Of a stretch of 11,855 nt of DNA, positions 1 to 5,641 are shown one piece after another. The position numbers and the translations under genes are program-made. Within the stretch, counting starts at the first letter, position 1. The number at the start of each line of letters is the position of its first letter. Origin of the DNA: Candidatus Levyibacteriota bacterium (GTDB lineage: Bacteria; Patescibacteriota; Microgenomatia; Levybacterales; UBA12049); NCBI GenBank assembly GCA_023245475.1, contig JAHFKF010000004.1, positions 1 through 11,855 of the forward strand, given 5' to 3'. The notes beneath the pieces are model-generated. The model was not told where the DNA came from. It saw only the letters and a list, made by a program, of their open reading frames with translations, and made no database searches.

Positions 1-6
1 TTCTGC

Positions 7-36
7 GTAGGATGCAAAATTTCCTACTTGCAAAAT
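7..36. repeat. Dyad and direct repeat next to the first promoter
   Basis: GTAGGA (7-12) and TCCTAC (22-27) form a perfect inverted repeat with a 9-base gap. The octamer TGCAAAAT occurs at 13-20 and again at 29-36, a 16-base period, and the second copy overlaps the -35 box of the gene at 63. Placement suggests an operator. It could also be a weak hairpin ending an upstream gene, but no T-run follows. Confidence 0.3.
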
Positions 37-55
37 AAAATGTTCAGGTTATAAT
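28..55 (+). promoter_or_regulatory. Sigma70-type promoter of the SurA-like gene
   Basis: TTGCAA at 28-33, a 16-base spacer, and a perfect TATAAT at 50-55. Only 7 bases (56-62) separate the -10 box from the ATG at 63, so the transcript is predicted to start at or next to the ATG (leaderless). Confidence 0.75.
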
Positions 56-62
56 AGAAGAC

Positions 63-836
63 ATGGCAAAATCAACTGCTACCAAAGCTATAAAAAGTAA
101 AACAACAACAAAAGCTGCTTCAAAAACAACCCCTGTTAAGAAAACAACTGTAAAAAAATCTTCCATGGTCCAACCAATGAAAGTTGAAAAAGTAGAAGAA
201 AAGAAAGTAGAAACGAAAGCTTCAGCACCTGTAACAAAACCATCAACTCCTGTTAAAGTAAAGAAGCGATATGTTGTTTGGGCAATTGTTATCGTAGTGC
301 TTGGTGCATTGTTATACCTTGGCCGCAGTTTGTTTGTTGCGGCAGTTGTTAATGGCCAGCCAATTAGTCGTTTAGAAGTAGTTCAACAGAGTGAAAAACA
401 AGGTGGTAAAGCTATTCTTGATGGATTGGTTCGCAATGCGCTTATCGAGCAAGAAGCACGAAAGCAAAATATTACTGTATCAGATCAAGAAATCGATGAT
501 GAAATTAAAAAGGTAGAAGGCAACTTGTCAAAACAAGGCCAAAAGCTTGATCAAGTTCTTCAAATGCAAGGGATGAATAGAGAAGAGCTTCGTAAATTAA
601 TCAAATTAGATAAATTAGTAAGTAAAATTGTTGGCAAAGAGGTAACGGTAACAGATGAAGAAGTAAACAAATATATTGAAGACAACAAAGCAAGTCTTCC
701 TGAAGGACAAGATGAAGAAGCTATGAAGAAGGAAGTCAAAGAAAGCTTGAAACAACAAAAGCTTAATCAGAAAGTACAAACATGGCTTGCGGATTTGCAG
801 AACAAAGCACAGATTATTAAGTTTGTTAGCTACTAA
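63..836 (+). CDS. Membrane-anchored SurA N-domain-like chaperone, no PPIase domain
   Basis: A 257-residue protein with three parts. Residues 1-70 are a cytoplasmic tail rich in Lys, Thr, Ala and Pro. Residues about 71-92 form one membrane span followed by VVNGQPISRLEV, the typical opening of SurA/PrsA-type N-domains. Residues about 95-250 are helical and charged and match the SurA_N fold, with the last helix (KQQKLNQKVQTWLADLQNKA) following directly. The parvulin peptidyl-prolyl isomerase domain that usually sits between the N-domain and this helix is absent. The likely role is as an extracytoplasmic folding helper tethered to the membrane; this is inferred from family, and clients are unknown. 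The start is fixed by the promoter 7 bases upstream. The basic tail resembles histone H1-like tails and is shared in style with the next gene. No terminator is visible after the stop. Confidence 0.8.
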   Translation: MAKSTATKAIKSKTTTKAASKTTPVKKTTVKKSSMVQPMKVEKVEEKKVETKASAPVTKPSTPVKVKKRYVVWAIVIVVLGALLYLGRSLFVAAVVNGQPISRLEVVQQSEKQGGKAILDGLVRNALIEQEARKQNITVSDQEIDDEIKKVEGNLSKQGQKLDQVLQMQGMNREELRKLIKLDKLVSKIVGKEVTVTDEEVNKYIEDNKASLPEGQDEEAMKKEVKESLKQQKLNQKVQTWLADLQNKAQIIKFVSY

Positions 837-851
837 ACGCCACTTTCCTTA

Positions 852-882
852 TTGACAACCCTCCCACTCAATGGTGTATTAT
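852..882 (+). promoter_or_regulatory. Promoter of the 50-residue membrane protein gene
   Basis: Perfect TTGACA at 852-857. The -10 is either TATTAT (877-882, 19-base spacer) or TGTATT (875-880, 17-base spacer, with a TG at 872-873). Both give a leader of roughly 15-18 bases, long enough to hold the Shine-Dalgarno that follows. Confidence 0.6.
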
Positions 883-890
883 ATTCTTAT

Positions 891-898
891 AAAGAGGT
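891..898 (+). promoter_or_regulatory. Shine-Dalgarno site of the 50-residue gene
   Basis: AAAGAGGT lies 6 bases before the ATG at 905. It is one of only two strong Shine-Dalgarno sites in the window and supports this short frame as a real gene. Confidence 0.65.
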
Positions 899-904
899 AA
901 TTAC

Positions 905-1057
905 ATGGCAAAAAAATCAGCTCATAAAACAAAAGCAACAAAAAAAGTAAATAGAGTTTCAAAGATTAAATACTCAACCAATGATCAAGACTTCTTGATT
1001 ATTACTGGTGGCGGATTTATCGTCATTGCTCTTCTGATGGTCTTTATTCTCCGATAA
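905..1057 (+). CDS. Small single-span membrane protein (50 aa), unknown function
   Basis: The frame encodes a basic tail (MAKKSAHKTKATKKVNRVSK), a short polar stretch, then a hydrophobic span of about 18 residues (FLIITGGGFIVIALLMVFIL) ending in Arg and TAA. It has its own TTGACA promoter and a good Shine-Dalgarno, which argues for a real gene despite its size. The family is not recognised. The Lys/Thr/Ala-rich tail followed by a membrane span repeats the design of the preceding gene. The last 84 bases overlap the 3' end of the exonuclease gene on the other strand, with codons of both genes exactly in register: the exonuclease TGA lies opposite Ser24 of this protein. The topology is probably N-terminus inside with the C-terminus at the outer face, inferred from the positive tail. 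Confidence 0.65.
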   Translation: MAKKSAHKTKATKKVNRVSKIKYSTNDQDFLIITGGGFIVIALLMVFILR

Positions 1058-1630
1058 AAAGTGTTTTACTGCTTTATTACGTCTCTTCATACTTGTTGTA
1101 ATTGCAATTGATAATTCTTCTTCAGTGAATTGTTGTTGTAGTTTGTTATAAAAATCTACCAAGACTTGCGCATCTCCAAGTGCCCGATGCCGTGCTTGGC
1201 ATAATAGATCGAACCGTTCAATAATTGCATCAAGGTTATGTCTGGGCTGAGTAGGGAAGAGATGCCGAGAGAGCCTGACTGTACAAAACTTCTTTGAAGA
1301 AAATATTTTACCTTCTCGTTTAAATTCACTTTTAATGAAGCTGTAATCAAACTGGACGTTGTGCGCTACAAAGACACAGTCGTTAAGTATTTCAGTGATA
1401 TCGTCCTGCAACGATCCAAACGAAGGGGCATGTTTTACTTCATTAGGTGTAATACCTGTAATGTCAGTAATCACTTTGGGAATATATGTACCTGGATTGA
1501 TCAGTGAATGAAATGTGTTAACGATCTGATTCTCTTCTACTCGGACAATGCCAATCTCAATAATTCGATTCAATGAGGCACTAAGACCCGTTGTTTCTAT
1601 GTCAACAAATGCAATATTTTTTGGCAGCAT
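974..1630 (-). CDS. DEDDh 3'-5' exonuclease, DnaQ/PolC epsilon-like
   Basis: From the ATG at 1630 the protein has 218 residues. It carries the full DEDDh set: Asp10 and Glu12 (VDIETTG), Asp95 (AHNVQFDYSF), and His148 with Asp153 (RHRALGDA). This is the RNase T/DnaQ exonuclease fold, which removes nucleotides from 3' ends using two metal ions. It may proofread for DNA polymerase III or act in repair; the sequence does not decide. An in-frame ATG three codons upstream (1639) overlaps the -10 box by two bases, so the start at 1630 is preferred. After about residue 175 the protein leaves the family domain and ends in a hydrophilic Ser/Asn/Asp/Lys-rich tail. The last 28 codons, stop included, are the codon-for-codon antisense of the 50-residue membrane gene. 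Confidence 0.85.
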   Translation of the reverse strand: MLPKNIAFVDIETTGLSASLNRIIEIGIVRVEENQIVNTFHSLINPGTYIPKVITDITGITPNEVKHAPSFGSLQDDITEILNDCVFVAHNVQFDYSFIKSEFKREGKIFSSKKFCTVRLSRHLFPTQPRHNLDAIIERFDLLCQARHRALGDAQVLVDFYNKLQQQFTEEELSIAITTSMKRRNKAVKHFLSENKDHQKSNDDKSATSNNQEVLIIG

Positions 1631-1637
1631 GCATGAC

Positions 1638-1666
1638 ATAGTAACAAATTATTTTCTTCTCTGCAA
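1638..1666 (-). promoter_or_regulatory. Extended -10 promoter of the exonuclease gene
   Basis: On the minus strand: TTGCAG (1661-1666), a 17-base spacer, and TACTAT (1638-1643) preceded by TG plus one base (extended -10). Seven bases separate it from the ATG at 1630, so a leaderless mRNA is expected. The upstream ATG at 1637-1639 overlaps the -10 box. Confidence 0.65.
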
Positions 1667-1693
1667 CGGCAACATTTGTCAGGTTTTTGGTTG

Positions 1694-1722
1694 TTGAATT
1701 CTCTAATCTTGGGGAGTATAAT
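1694..1722 (+). promoter_or_regulatory. Promoter of the 99-residue gene
   Basis: TTGAAT (1694-1699), a 17-base spacer, and a perfect TATAAT (1717-1722). The ATG is at 1731, 8 bases after the -10 box, which predicts a leaderless transcript. It lies divergent to the exonuclease promoter; the two -35 boxes are about 27 bases apart. Confidence 0.75.
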
Positions 1723-1730
1723 CTTTTTTT

Positions 1731-2030
1731 ATGACAGAAAAAGAACCAATATCATTAAGAATTGTACCTGATAGCTCCCGAGTTGAGGGACTATTGATTT
1801 ATGGAGTTGCAAAAAATCCTAATAATATAGTTACTGTTAATACATCATTTAGTAATAGGGATTATGCGACCGAGTTAGACGCATATCGTGGTCCACTAGT
1901 TGGGGCAACAGTGTTTGATGCAAATAATTCTAGTAGAGGCCTGCGGACAACTGAATCAATAGCAAGACGTAGGCAGTCAGAAGTAGTAGTTCCAAGACAA
2001 CGAAAGAGTAAGACTAAGAAAGTCAGGTAA
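1731..2030 (+). CDS. Hypothetical 99-residue protein
   Basis: The family is not recognised. The first 65 residues look like a small, mainly beta, soluble region, with alternating hydrophobic stretches such as ISLRIVPD, GLLIYGVA and ATVFDA. The last 30 residues are very basic (RRRQSEVVVPRQRKSKTKKVR) and could bind nucleic acid or a ribosome; that is only an inference from charge. There is no signal peptide or membrane span. The case for a real gene rests on a strong consensus promoter at the spacing seen across this window and an uninterrupted frame ending 5 bases before the convergent prfA stop. Confidence 0.6.
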   Translation: MTEKEPISLRIVPDSSRVEGLLIYGVAKNPNNIVTVNTSFSNRDYATELDAYRGPLVGATVFDANNSSRGLRTTESIARRRQSEVVVPRQRKSKTKKVR

Positions 2031-2035
2031 GAGCA

Positions 2036-2905
2036 TTACTCTTCAGGACGTTCCTCAGGAATATCTCCATCCAAGATCCCCGGTAAATTCTTCCATGATT
2101 TGTTGATGCGGTGATCCGTTAGTCTGTCTTGTGGGAAGTTATACGTTTTAATCTTTTCTGATCTGTCACCTCGACCCACTTGGGTAGATCTAAGGGAAGA
2201 GATTTGTTCTTGTCGTTTGGCAATTTCAATTTCCCAGAGTTTTGCACGAAGGAGCTGCATTGCGATTTCTCGGTTTTGATTTTGTGAACGCTCAACAGAT
2301 GTCGTCACGACAAGCCCTGATGGAACGTGCTTGAGTCGAACAGCAGTTGACACTTTATTTACATTTTGTCCACCATGTCCACCGCTTCGGAACGCTTCAA
2401 ATTCAATATCCTCAGGATTTATGTGGACATCCACATCTTCCAGTTCAGGAAGAATTGATACTGTCGCTGTTGATGTGTGCACACGACCTTTTTTCTCTGT
2501 TGCTGGAATTCTCTGAACTCGATGGACACCAGCTTCATATTTAAACACACCAAAAGCTCCATACCCTGAGATTTTAAGGACAGATGGTTCAAGCTGTTCT
2601 ACTTGGAAATTCTTCCGTTGACCTGCACGTGTGTACATACGGATTAATTCCTCAGCCCAGAGTTTTGCTTCGTCGCCTCCTGCGGCTCCGCTGACTTCAA
2701 GGAGAATATTGCGATTGTCAAAGGATTCTTCTTGCTTTTCACTCGATGCTGCAATGCCTTCCTCAAGAGATGCTTTTTCAGCTTCTAGTTGGGCTAATTC
2801 TTCGCGCACGAGTTCTGCTAGAGAGGGATCTTCGTCAACAAGTATTTTGGTTTCCTCAATTTTTTGTTCGAGTTCTTGGAGTTGTACTAATCGATAGTCG
2901 TTCAT
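2036..2905 (-). CDS. prfA: Peptide chain release factor 1, short N-terminal domain
   Basis: Class I release factor that reads UAA and UAG and triggers hydrolysis of peptidyl-tRNA on the ribosome. The stop-reading tripeptide is PAT (residues 134-136, in QRIPATEKKGRVHTS), which marks RF1 rather than RF2. The catalytic GGQ is at 178-180, in SGGHGGQNVNKV. The protein has 289 residues, against about 360 in E. coli RF1. Both PAT and GGQ sit about 54 residues earlier than in E. coli, and the first part of domain 1 is missing while one helical stretch (residues 1-55) remains. No extension is possible without running into rpmE, whose stop lies 9 bases upstream. It is probably co-transcribed with rpmE. 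No Shine-Dalgarno is visible, so translation may depend on coupling. Identity is certain; the short N-terminus is directly seen. Confidence 0.95.
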   Translation of the reverse strand: MNDYRLVQLQELEQKIEETKILVDEDPSLAELVREELAQLEAEKASLEEGIAASSEKQEESFDNRNILLEVSGAAGGDEAKLWAEELIRMYTRAGQRKNFQVEQLEPSVLKISGYGAFGVFKYEAGVHRVQRIPATEKKGRVHTSTATVSILPELEDVDVHINPEDIEFEAFRSGGHGGQNVNKVSTAVRLKHVPSGLVVTTSVERSQNQNREIAMQLLRAKLWEIEIAKRQEQISSLRSTQVGRGDRSEKIKTYNFPQDRLTDHRINKSWKNLPGILDGDIPEERPEE

Positions 2906-2914
2906 TGAATCTAT

Positions 2915-3214
2915 CTATTTGAGTCCCATCAGCATTTCGCGGAGTGATTTAGGTGCATTATCTCTCTTCTTCTTTTCATCTACTTTTTGTTTCTTAGTAG
3001 CTTTATATGCTTCAGCTTTCTTTTGCTTCTCAACAAATTTTTCAATGATTGAGCCTCTATCAACAAACCGGTGTTCACCAGTATAGAATGGGTGGCATTT
3101 GTTGCACAATTCAACGTGGATGACTTCCTCTGTAGAACCGGTCGTAAATTTGTTACCACAAATACAAATCACCTGGGCTTCGTCAAAGAATTTTGGATGG
3201 ATATTTGCTTTCAT
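2915..3214 (-). CDS. rpmE: 50S ribosomal protein L31 (bL31), zinc-binding form with C-terminal extension
   Basis: The start at 3214 gives 99 residues beginning MKANIHPKF, the usual L31 opening. The zinc ligands are present: Cys17 and Cys19 (CICGNKF), and Cys37 and Cys40 (ELCNKCHPFYTG). Standard L31 has about 70 residues. This one continues with a basic, helix-like tail of some 30 residues (KKAEAYKATKKQKVDEKKKR) that could reach further over the ribosome surface. The frame stays open upstream to 3367, but the ATG at 3223 lies inside the -10 box, and the longer extension overlaps the sigma factor gene and matches no L31. The ATG at 3214 sits 7 bases after that box. prfA follows after 9 bases, forming a two-gene translation operon. 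Confidence 0.93.
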   Translation of the reverse strand: MKANIHPKFFDEAQVICICGNKFTTGSTEEVIHVELCNKCHPFYTGEHRFVDRGSIIEKFVEKQKKAEAYKATKKQKVDEKKKRDNAPKSLREMLMGLK

Positions 3215-3221
3215 AGGCTTC

Positions 3222-3250
3222 ATTATAGCGTACTTTGCTATACTTGACAA
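3222..3250 (-). promoter_or_regulatory. Promoter of rpmE-prfA
   Basis: On the minus strand: TTGTCA (3245-3250), a 17-base spacer, and a perfect TATAAT (3222-3227). The ATG of rpmE begins 7 bases later at 3214, so a leaderless mRNA is expected. Confidence 0.8.
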
Positions 3251-3264
3251 GTCTATGTTATAAT
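3235..3264 (+). promoter_or_regulatory. Extended -10 promoter of the ECF sigma gene
   Basis: TTGCTA (3235-3240), an 18-base spacer, and a perfect TATAAT (3259-3264) preceded by TG plus one base (3256-3258). It interleaves with the rpmE promoter on the other strand. The ATG at 3276 is 11 bases after the -10 box, leaving a leader of about 4-5 bases with no Shine-Dalgarno. A TTGACA at 3244-3249 is only 9 bases from the -10 box and cannot be its partner. Confidence 0.65.
3239..3255. repeat. Palindrome between rpmE and sigma promoters, possible operator
   Basis: ACTTG-A-CAAGT (3242-3252) is a perfect dyad around one central base. It extends to a 17-base imperfect palindrome, TATACTTGACAAGTCTA. 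It covers the rpmE -35 box and lies within the spacer of the sigma promoter, so a bound protein could affect both genes. It may instead simply reflect two facing -35-like sequences. Confidence 0.4.
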
Positions 3265-3275
3265 TCATCCTTCTT

Positions 3276-3917
3276 ATGGTTGAACGAAGCATACCAAGGC
3301 AACGACAAGGAAGAAGTGAATTGAACCCGGCAAGCGGGGGAGATCGTGGTACCGTTTTTTCTCGCAAGCCTTTATCACCTACGGAAAGAGCAAGAAGAGA
3401 AGAGAATGAATGGTTAAGTGGAATAATGAAAGAGCATGGTCAATCATTGGTACATTATTTTGCAAGAAGGACAGGGGGAGATTTGGATAGAGCTGAGGGT
3501 ATTGCCCAGCAAGTAATACTAAAGGCATGGCAAAATAAAGATACATTAAATACAACTGAAAACATAAAGCCCTGGTTGTTTACGGTAGGTCGACATATTC
3601 TGGTTGATGAAATAAGAGCTGTTCAGGCTAGGCCACCTGAAGTGTTATCTGATCCTAAATATCATGATAGAGAGAGTAATGAGAATATGCCTGAACTTTT
3701 TGAAACAGATATGGTTATTACGGATGCTTTAAAGGGAATATCTCTGGCTCATCGTGAGGTACTTATTGCATTTTACCGAGATGATCTTAGTCATGCAGAC
3801 ATTGCGAAAAAATACAATATATCTATTGGTACAGTAAAATCAAGAATTCATTATGCAGTTGATGCCATGAAAGGTATTTTTGCAGAGATGGACATAGATG
3901 CCTCTATGTTTTCTTAA
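3276..3917 (+). CDS. ECF-type sigma70 family RNA polymerase sigma factor
   Basis: A 213-residue protein with the two domains of ECF sigma factors. Region 2, about residues 50-118, includes AEGIAQQVILKAWQN and NIKPWLFTVGRHILVDEIRA, which bind core polymerase and the -10 element. Region 4, about residues 150-203, includes AHREVLIAFYRDDLSHADIA and the recognition helix NISIGTVKSRIHYAVDAM, which reads the -35 element. The first 45 residues are a basic, Ser/Pro-rich stretch outside the family core. There is no anti-sigma gene beside it: the upstream neighbour is divergent rpmE, and the downstream EamA gene is convergent and overlaps by 14 bases. Control must therefore come from elsewhere or from the interleaved promoter region. 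The target regulon cannot be read from this window. Sigma family identity is secure; the subgroup is not assigned. Confidence 0.88.
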   Translation: MVERSIPRQRQGRSELNPASGGDRGTVFSRKPLSPTERARREENEWLSGIMKEHGQSLVHYFARRTGGDLDRAEGIAQQVILKAWQNKDTLNTTENIKPWLFTVGRHILVDEIRAVQARPPEVLSDPKYHDRESNENMPELFETDMVITDALKGISLAHREVLIAFYRDDLSHADIAKKYNISIGTVKSRIHYAVDAMKGIFAEMDIDASMFS

Positions 3918-4842
3918 TTGCTTTTTTGTTTTGCTTAGTTAGTGCATGGTGCGCTGGATGGTAGCGTAAATGCCCCTCAGCAATAAATATTCCCGCAAAC
4001 ACTAAAAGAGTACCTATGATATATGCAGGAGTAATCGTCTCTCCCAGAAGCGGCATAGCAACCAAGATTGTGACGCTTGGTTCGATATAGCTAAAGATGC
4101 CTACTTCACTGCCTTTGATGTACTCAACGCCGAAATTGTAAAAGAGATATGCAAGAAGTGAAGAACCAATTGCACCATAGAGTATTCCTATAACTCCACG
4201 ATAATCAATATGTTGTAATGAATGCATTGCATTTACTTCAGTAATAAATAATGGGAAAAACATTATTGCCCCCAAACCAAATGTCCAAAAGACCAGTGTC
4301 AAAGCAGAGTAGGGAAGTTTAAACTTTTTTAAGAGCAGTGTATAGATAACCATACAAATCGCTGAAAGCAGAAAGAAGAGGTTCCCCAGTATTGAACTAT
4401 CGATTCCTTCTTCAAAAAGAGGTCGGATGATAATAAAAACTACGCCACAAAGACTAAGAATAGTTCCGATAATAATTTTCTTTTTGGGTTTCTCATGCAG
4501 ATACACGATAGACCCAATAACAAGCAACAGGGGAATAGCAGCTCCAATAATCGGCACGTTGATACTTGATGCTATTTGTAAGCCCAAGAAGAACAGAGCA
4601 ATGTGAATAAAAATACCAACAACTGAGAGTAAAAATATATGAGGGAGATGGTCAAATTTAATCTTAATTTCTTTAGACACAAAGGGTAGTACCACAAGTG
4701 ACGCAACAAAAAACCGCAAAAATGCTAATGTAAACGGAGGGATGTCTTGGAGAGACCATTTTAAAATTGGGGGAGTTGCTCCCCAGATAATACTATTGGC
4801 AACGAGGGCAAGAACGGCAAGATGTTTGCGGGTCAGTTTCAT
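3904..4842 (-). CDS. EamA/DMT-family transporter
   Basis: A 312-residue polytopic membrane protein with about ten hydrophobic spans arranged as two EamA repeats. The first repeat begins near VANSIIWGATPPILKW and the second near FFLLSAICMVIYTLLL. Each ends in the family pattern, for example EPSVTILVAMPLLGETITPA followed by the last span near residues 277-292. The C-terminus is a basic, His-rich cytoplasmic tail. Relatives export or import small metabolites such as amino acids or nucleotide-related compounds; substrate cannot be deduced. The start lies 4 bases after the stop of the preceding 264-residue gene, with no clear Shine-Dalgarno or promoter, suggesting co-transcription and re-initiation. 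The 3' end overlaps the convergent sigma gene by 14 bases. Confidence 0.88.
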   Translation of the reverse strand: MKLTRKHLAVLALVANSIIWGATPPILKWSLQDIPPFTLAFLRFFVASLVVLPFVSKEIKIKFDHLPHIFLLSVVGIFIHIALFFLGLQIASSINVPIIGAAIPLLLVIGSIVYLHEKPKKKIIIGTILSLCGVVFIIIRPLFEEGIDSSILGNLFFLLSAICMVIYTLLLKKFKLPYSALTLVFWTFGLGAIMFFPLFITEVNAMHSLQHIDYRGVIGILYGAIGSSLLAYLFYNFGVEYIKGSEVGIFSYIEPSVTILVAMPLLGETITPAYIIGTLLVFAGIFIAEGHLRYHPAHHALTKQNKKAIKKT

Positions 4843-4846
4843 AGTG

Positions 4847-5641
4847 TTACTGTCGAGAAGAGCTCCCTGCCATATTTGCGCTACTTACTGATCCAGCGGT
4901 TGCCAATGCAATTGCTGCAGCTGCTGTAATAAGTCCCATTTTTAGTGCCATAAGGAGTGACTTGAGCCAACCAGCTCGCTCATCTGCGTTGTTCTTATCT
5001 TCCTCACTTGCATCAGGATCCAATGCTTCAGCTTCTGCGTTGGTTGCTTGTGTCTCAAGATCAGCAGCAGTGTCTTCTGCTGATGTTACATCTACTGTTG
5101 TATCATCGATATCAGGAGCTAGTTTTGTAATTTGGTGAATGCTATCAATCATTTCTGGATCCGCTGCTAGTTGGTCAATAAGTTCTTGCCCCTGTTCTGC
5201 TGTCATCGTGCCATCTGCTATTTTGTCAGCAATTGTTTGTCCAATCTCTGCCATTTTTAAAAATCGGTCTTGTTCGGAAGTCTTTGCTTCTGCTTCCTTT
5301 GGTTTGGGTGTTACATCTTCTGGTGTAGTTGTTTGGGATGATTCAGCTTGATCATCTGTAGCTGCGGATTCAGGCGTTGGTTGTTCATCTGTTTTTTCTG
5401 GAACAGGAGATGTTGTTACAGAAGCTGGTTCTGTAATAGCAGGTTGCTCGTTAAATGCATTACCTGTTGCTACCGCTTGGACTGTTTTAGGAATGTCTTG
5501 AGTTCTTCTAACTGAATCGAACAATTGTTTGCCTGCTTTTCTTGCATTATCTACTGGAGATCCTTTTGGTTGTTCAGGTCCTTTATTGCTTTGTTCCGGG
5601 ACAGCAGGTCTGATTCCTTCTGTAACGACTGCATCAGGCAT
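4847..5641 (-). CDS. Acidic low-complexity protein with C-terminal membrane span, unknown
   Basis: 264 residues, family not recognised. Residues 1-120 are Pro/Thr/Glu/Ala-rich and probably disordered. Residues about 122-175 look folded and helical (DRFLKMAEIGQTIADKIADG, then EQGQELIDQLAADPEMIDSI). Residues 176-222 are strongly acidic with many Asp, Glu and Ala. A hydrophobic stretch at about 226-250 (LLMALKMGLITAAAAIALAT) is followed by a short Ser-rich end. The layout is that of a tail-anchored or membrane-tethered protein with a long cytoplasmic part. Its ATG overlaps the stop of the 151-residue gene by 8 bases and has a strong Shine-Dalgarno inside that gene, so the two are translated together and may work together. 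EamA follows after 4 bases. Confidence 0.7.
   Translation of the reverse strand: MPDAVVTEGIRPAVPEQSNKGPEQPKGSPVDNARKAGKQLFDSVRRTQDIPKTVQAVATGNAFNEQPAITEPASVTTSPVPEKTDEQPTPESAATDDQAESSQTTTPEDVTPKPKEAEAKTSEQDRFLKMAEIGQTIADKIADGTMTAEQGQELIDQLAADPEMIDSIHQITKLAPDIDDTTVDVTSAEDTAADLETQATNAEAEALDPDASEEDKNNADERAGWLKSLLMALKMGLITAAAAIALATAGSVSSANMAGSSSRQ

Noticed and set aside
2029..2043. AAGAG-CATTA-CTCTT hairpin between the convergent 99-residue gene and prfA, as a terminator
   Set aside because: The stem is only 5 A/T-rich pairs with no T-run on either side; probably chance.
3244..3249. TTGACA as the -35 of the sigma gene
   Set aside because: It lies only 9 bases from the TATAAT at 3259; the usable -35 is TTGCTA at 3235 with the extended -10.
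3215..3367. Upstream extension of the rpmE frame to an ATG at 3367 (150 residues)
   Set aside because: It overlaps the divergent sigma gene and both promoters, matches nothing in L31, and the consensus -10 box lies just before the ATG at 3214.
3915..3935. T-rich run after the sigma gene stop as a terminator
   Set aside because: No stem precedes the T-run, and the bases are coding for the convergent EamA gene (Lys-rich tail).
5634..5636. Reassignment of TGA to Gly or Trp, as in some Patescibacteria
   Set aside because: TGA ends several genes exactly at coupled or overlapping junctions (5634, 8480, 974, 10271), and no TGA interrupts conserved domains.
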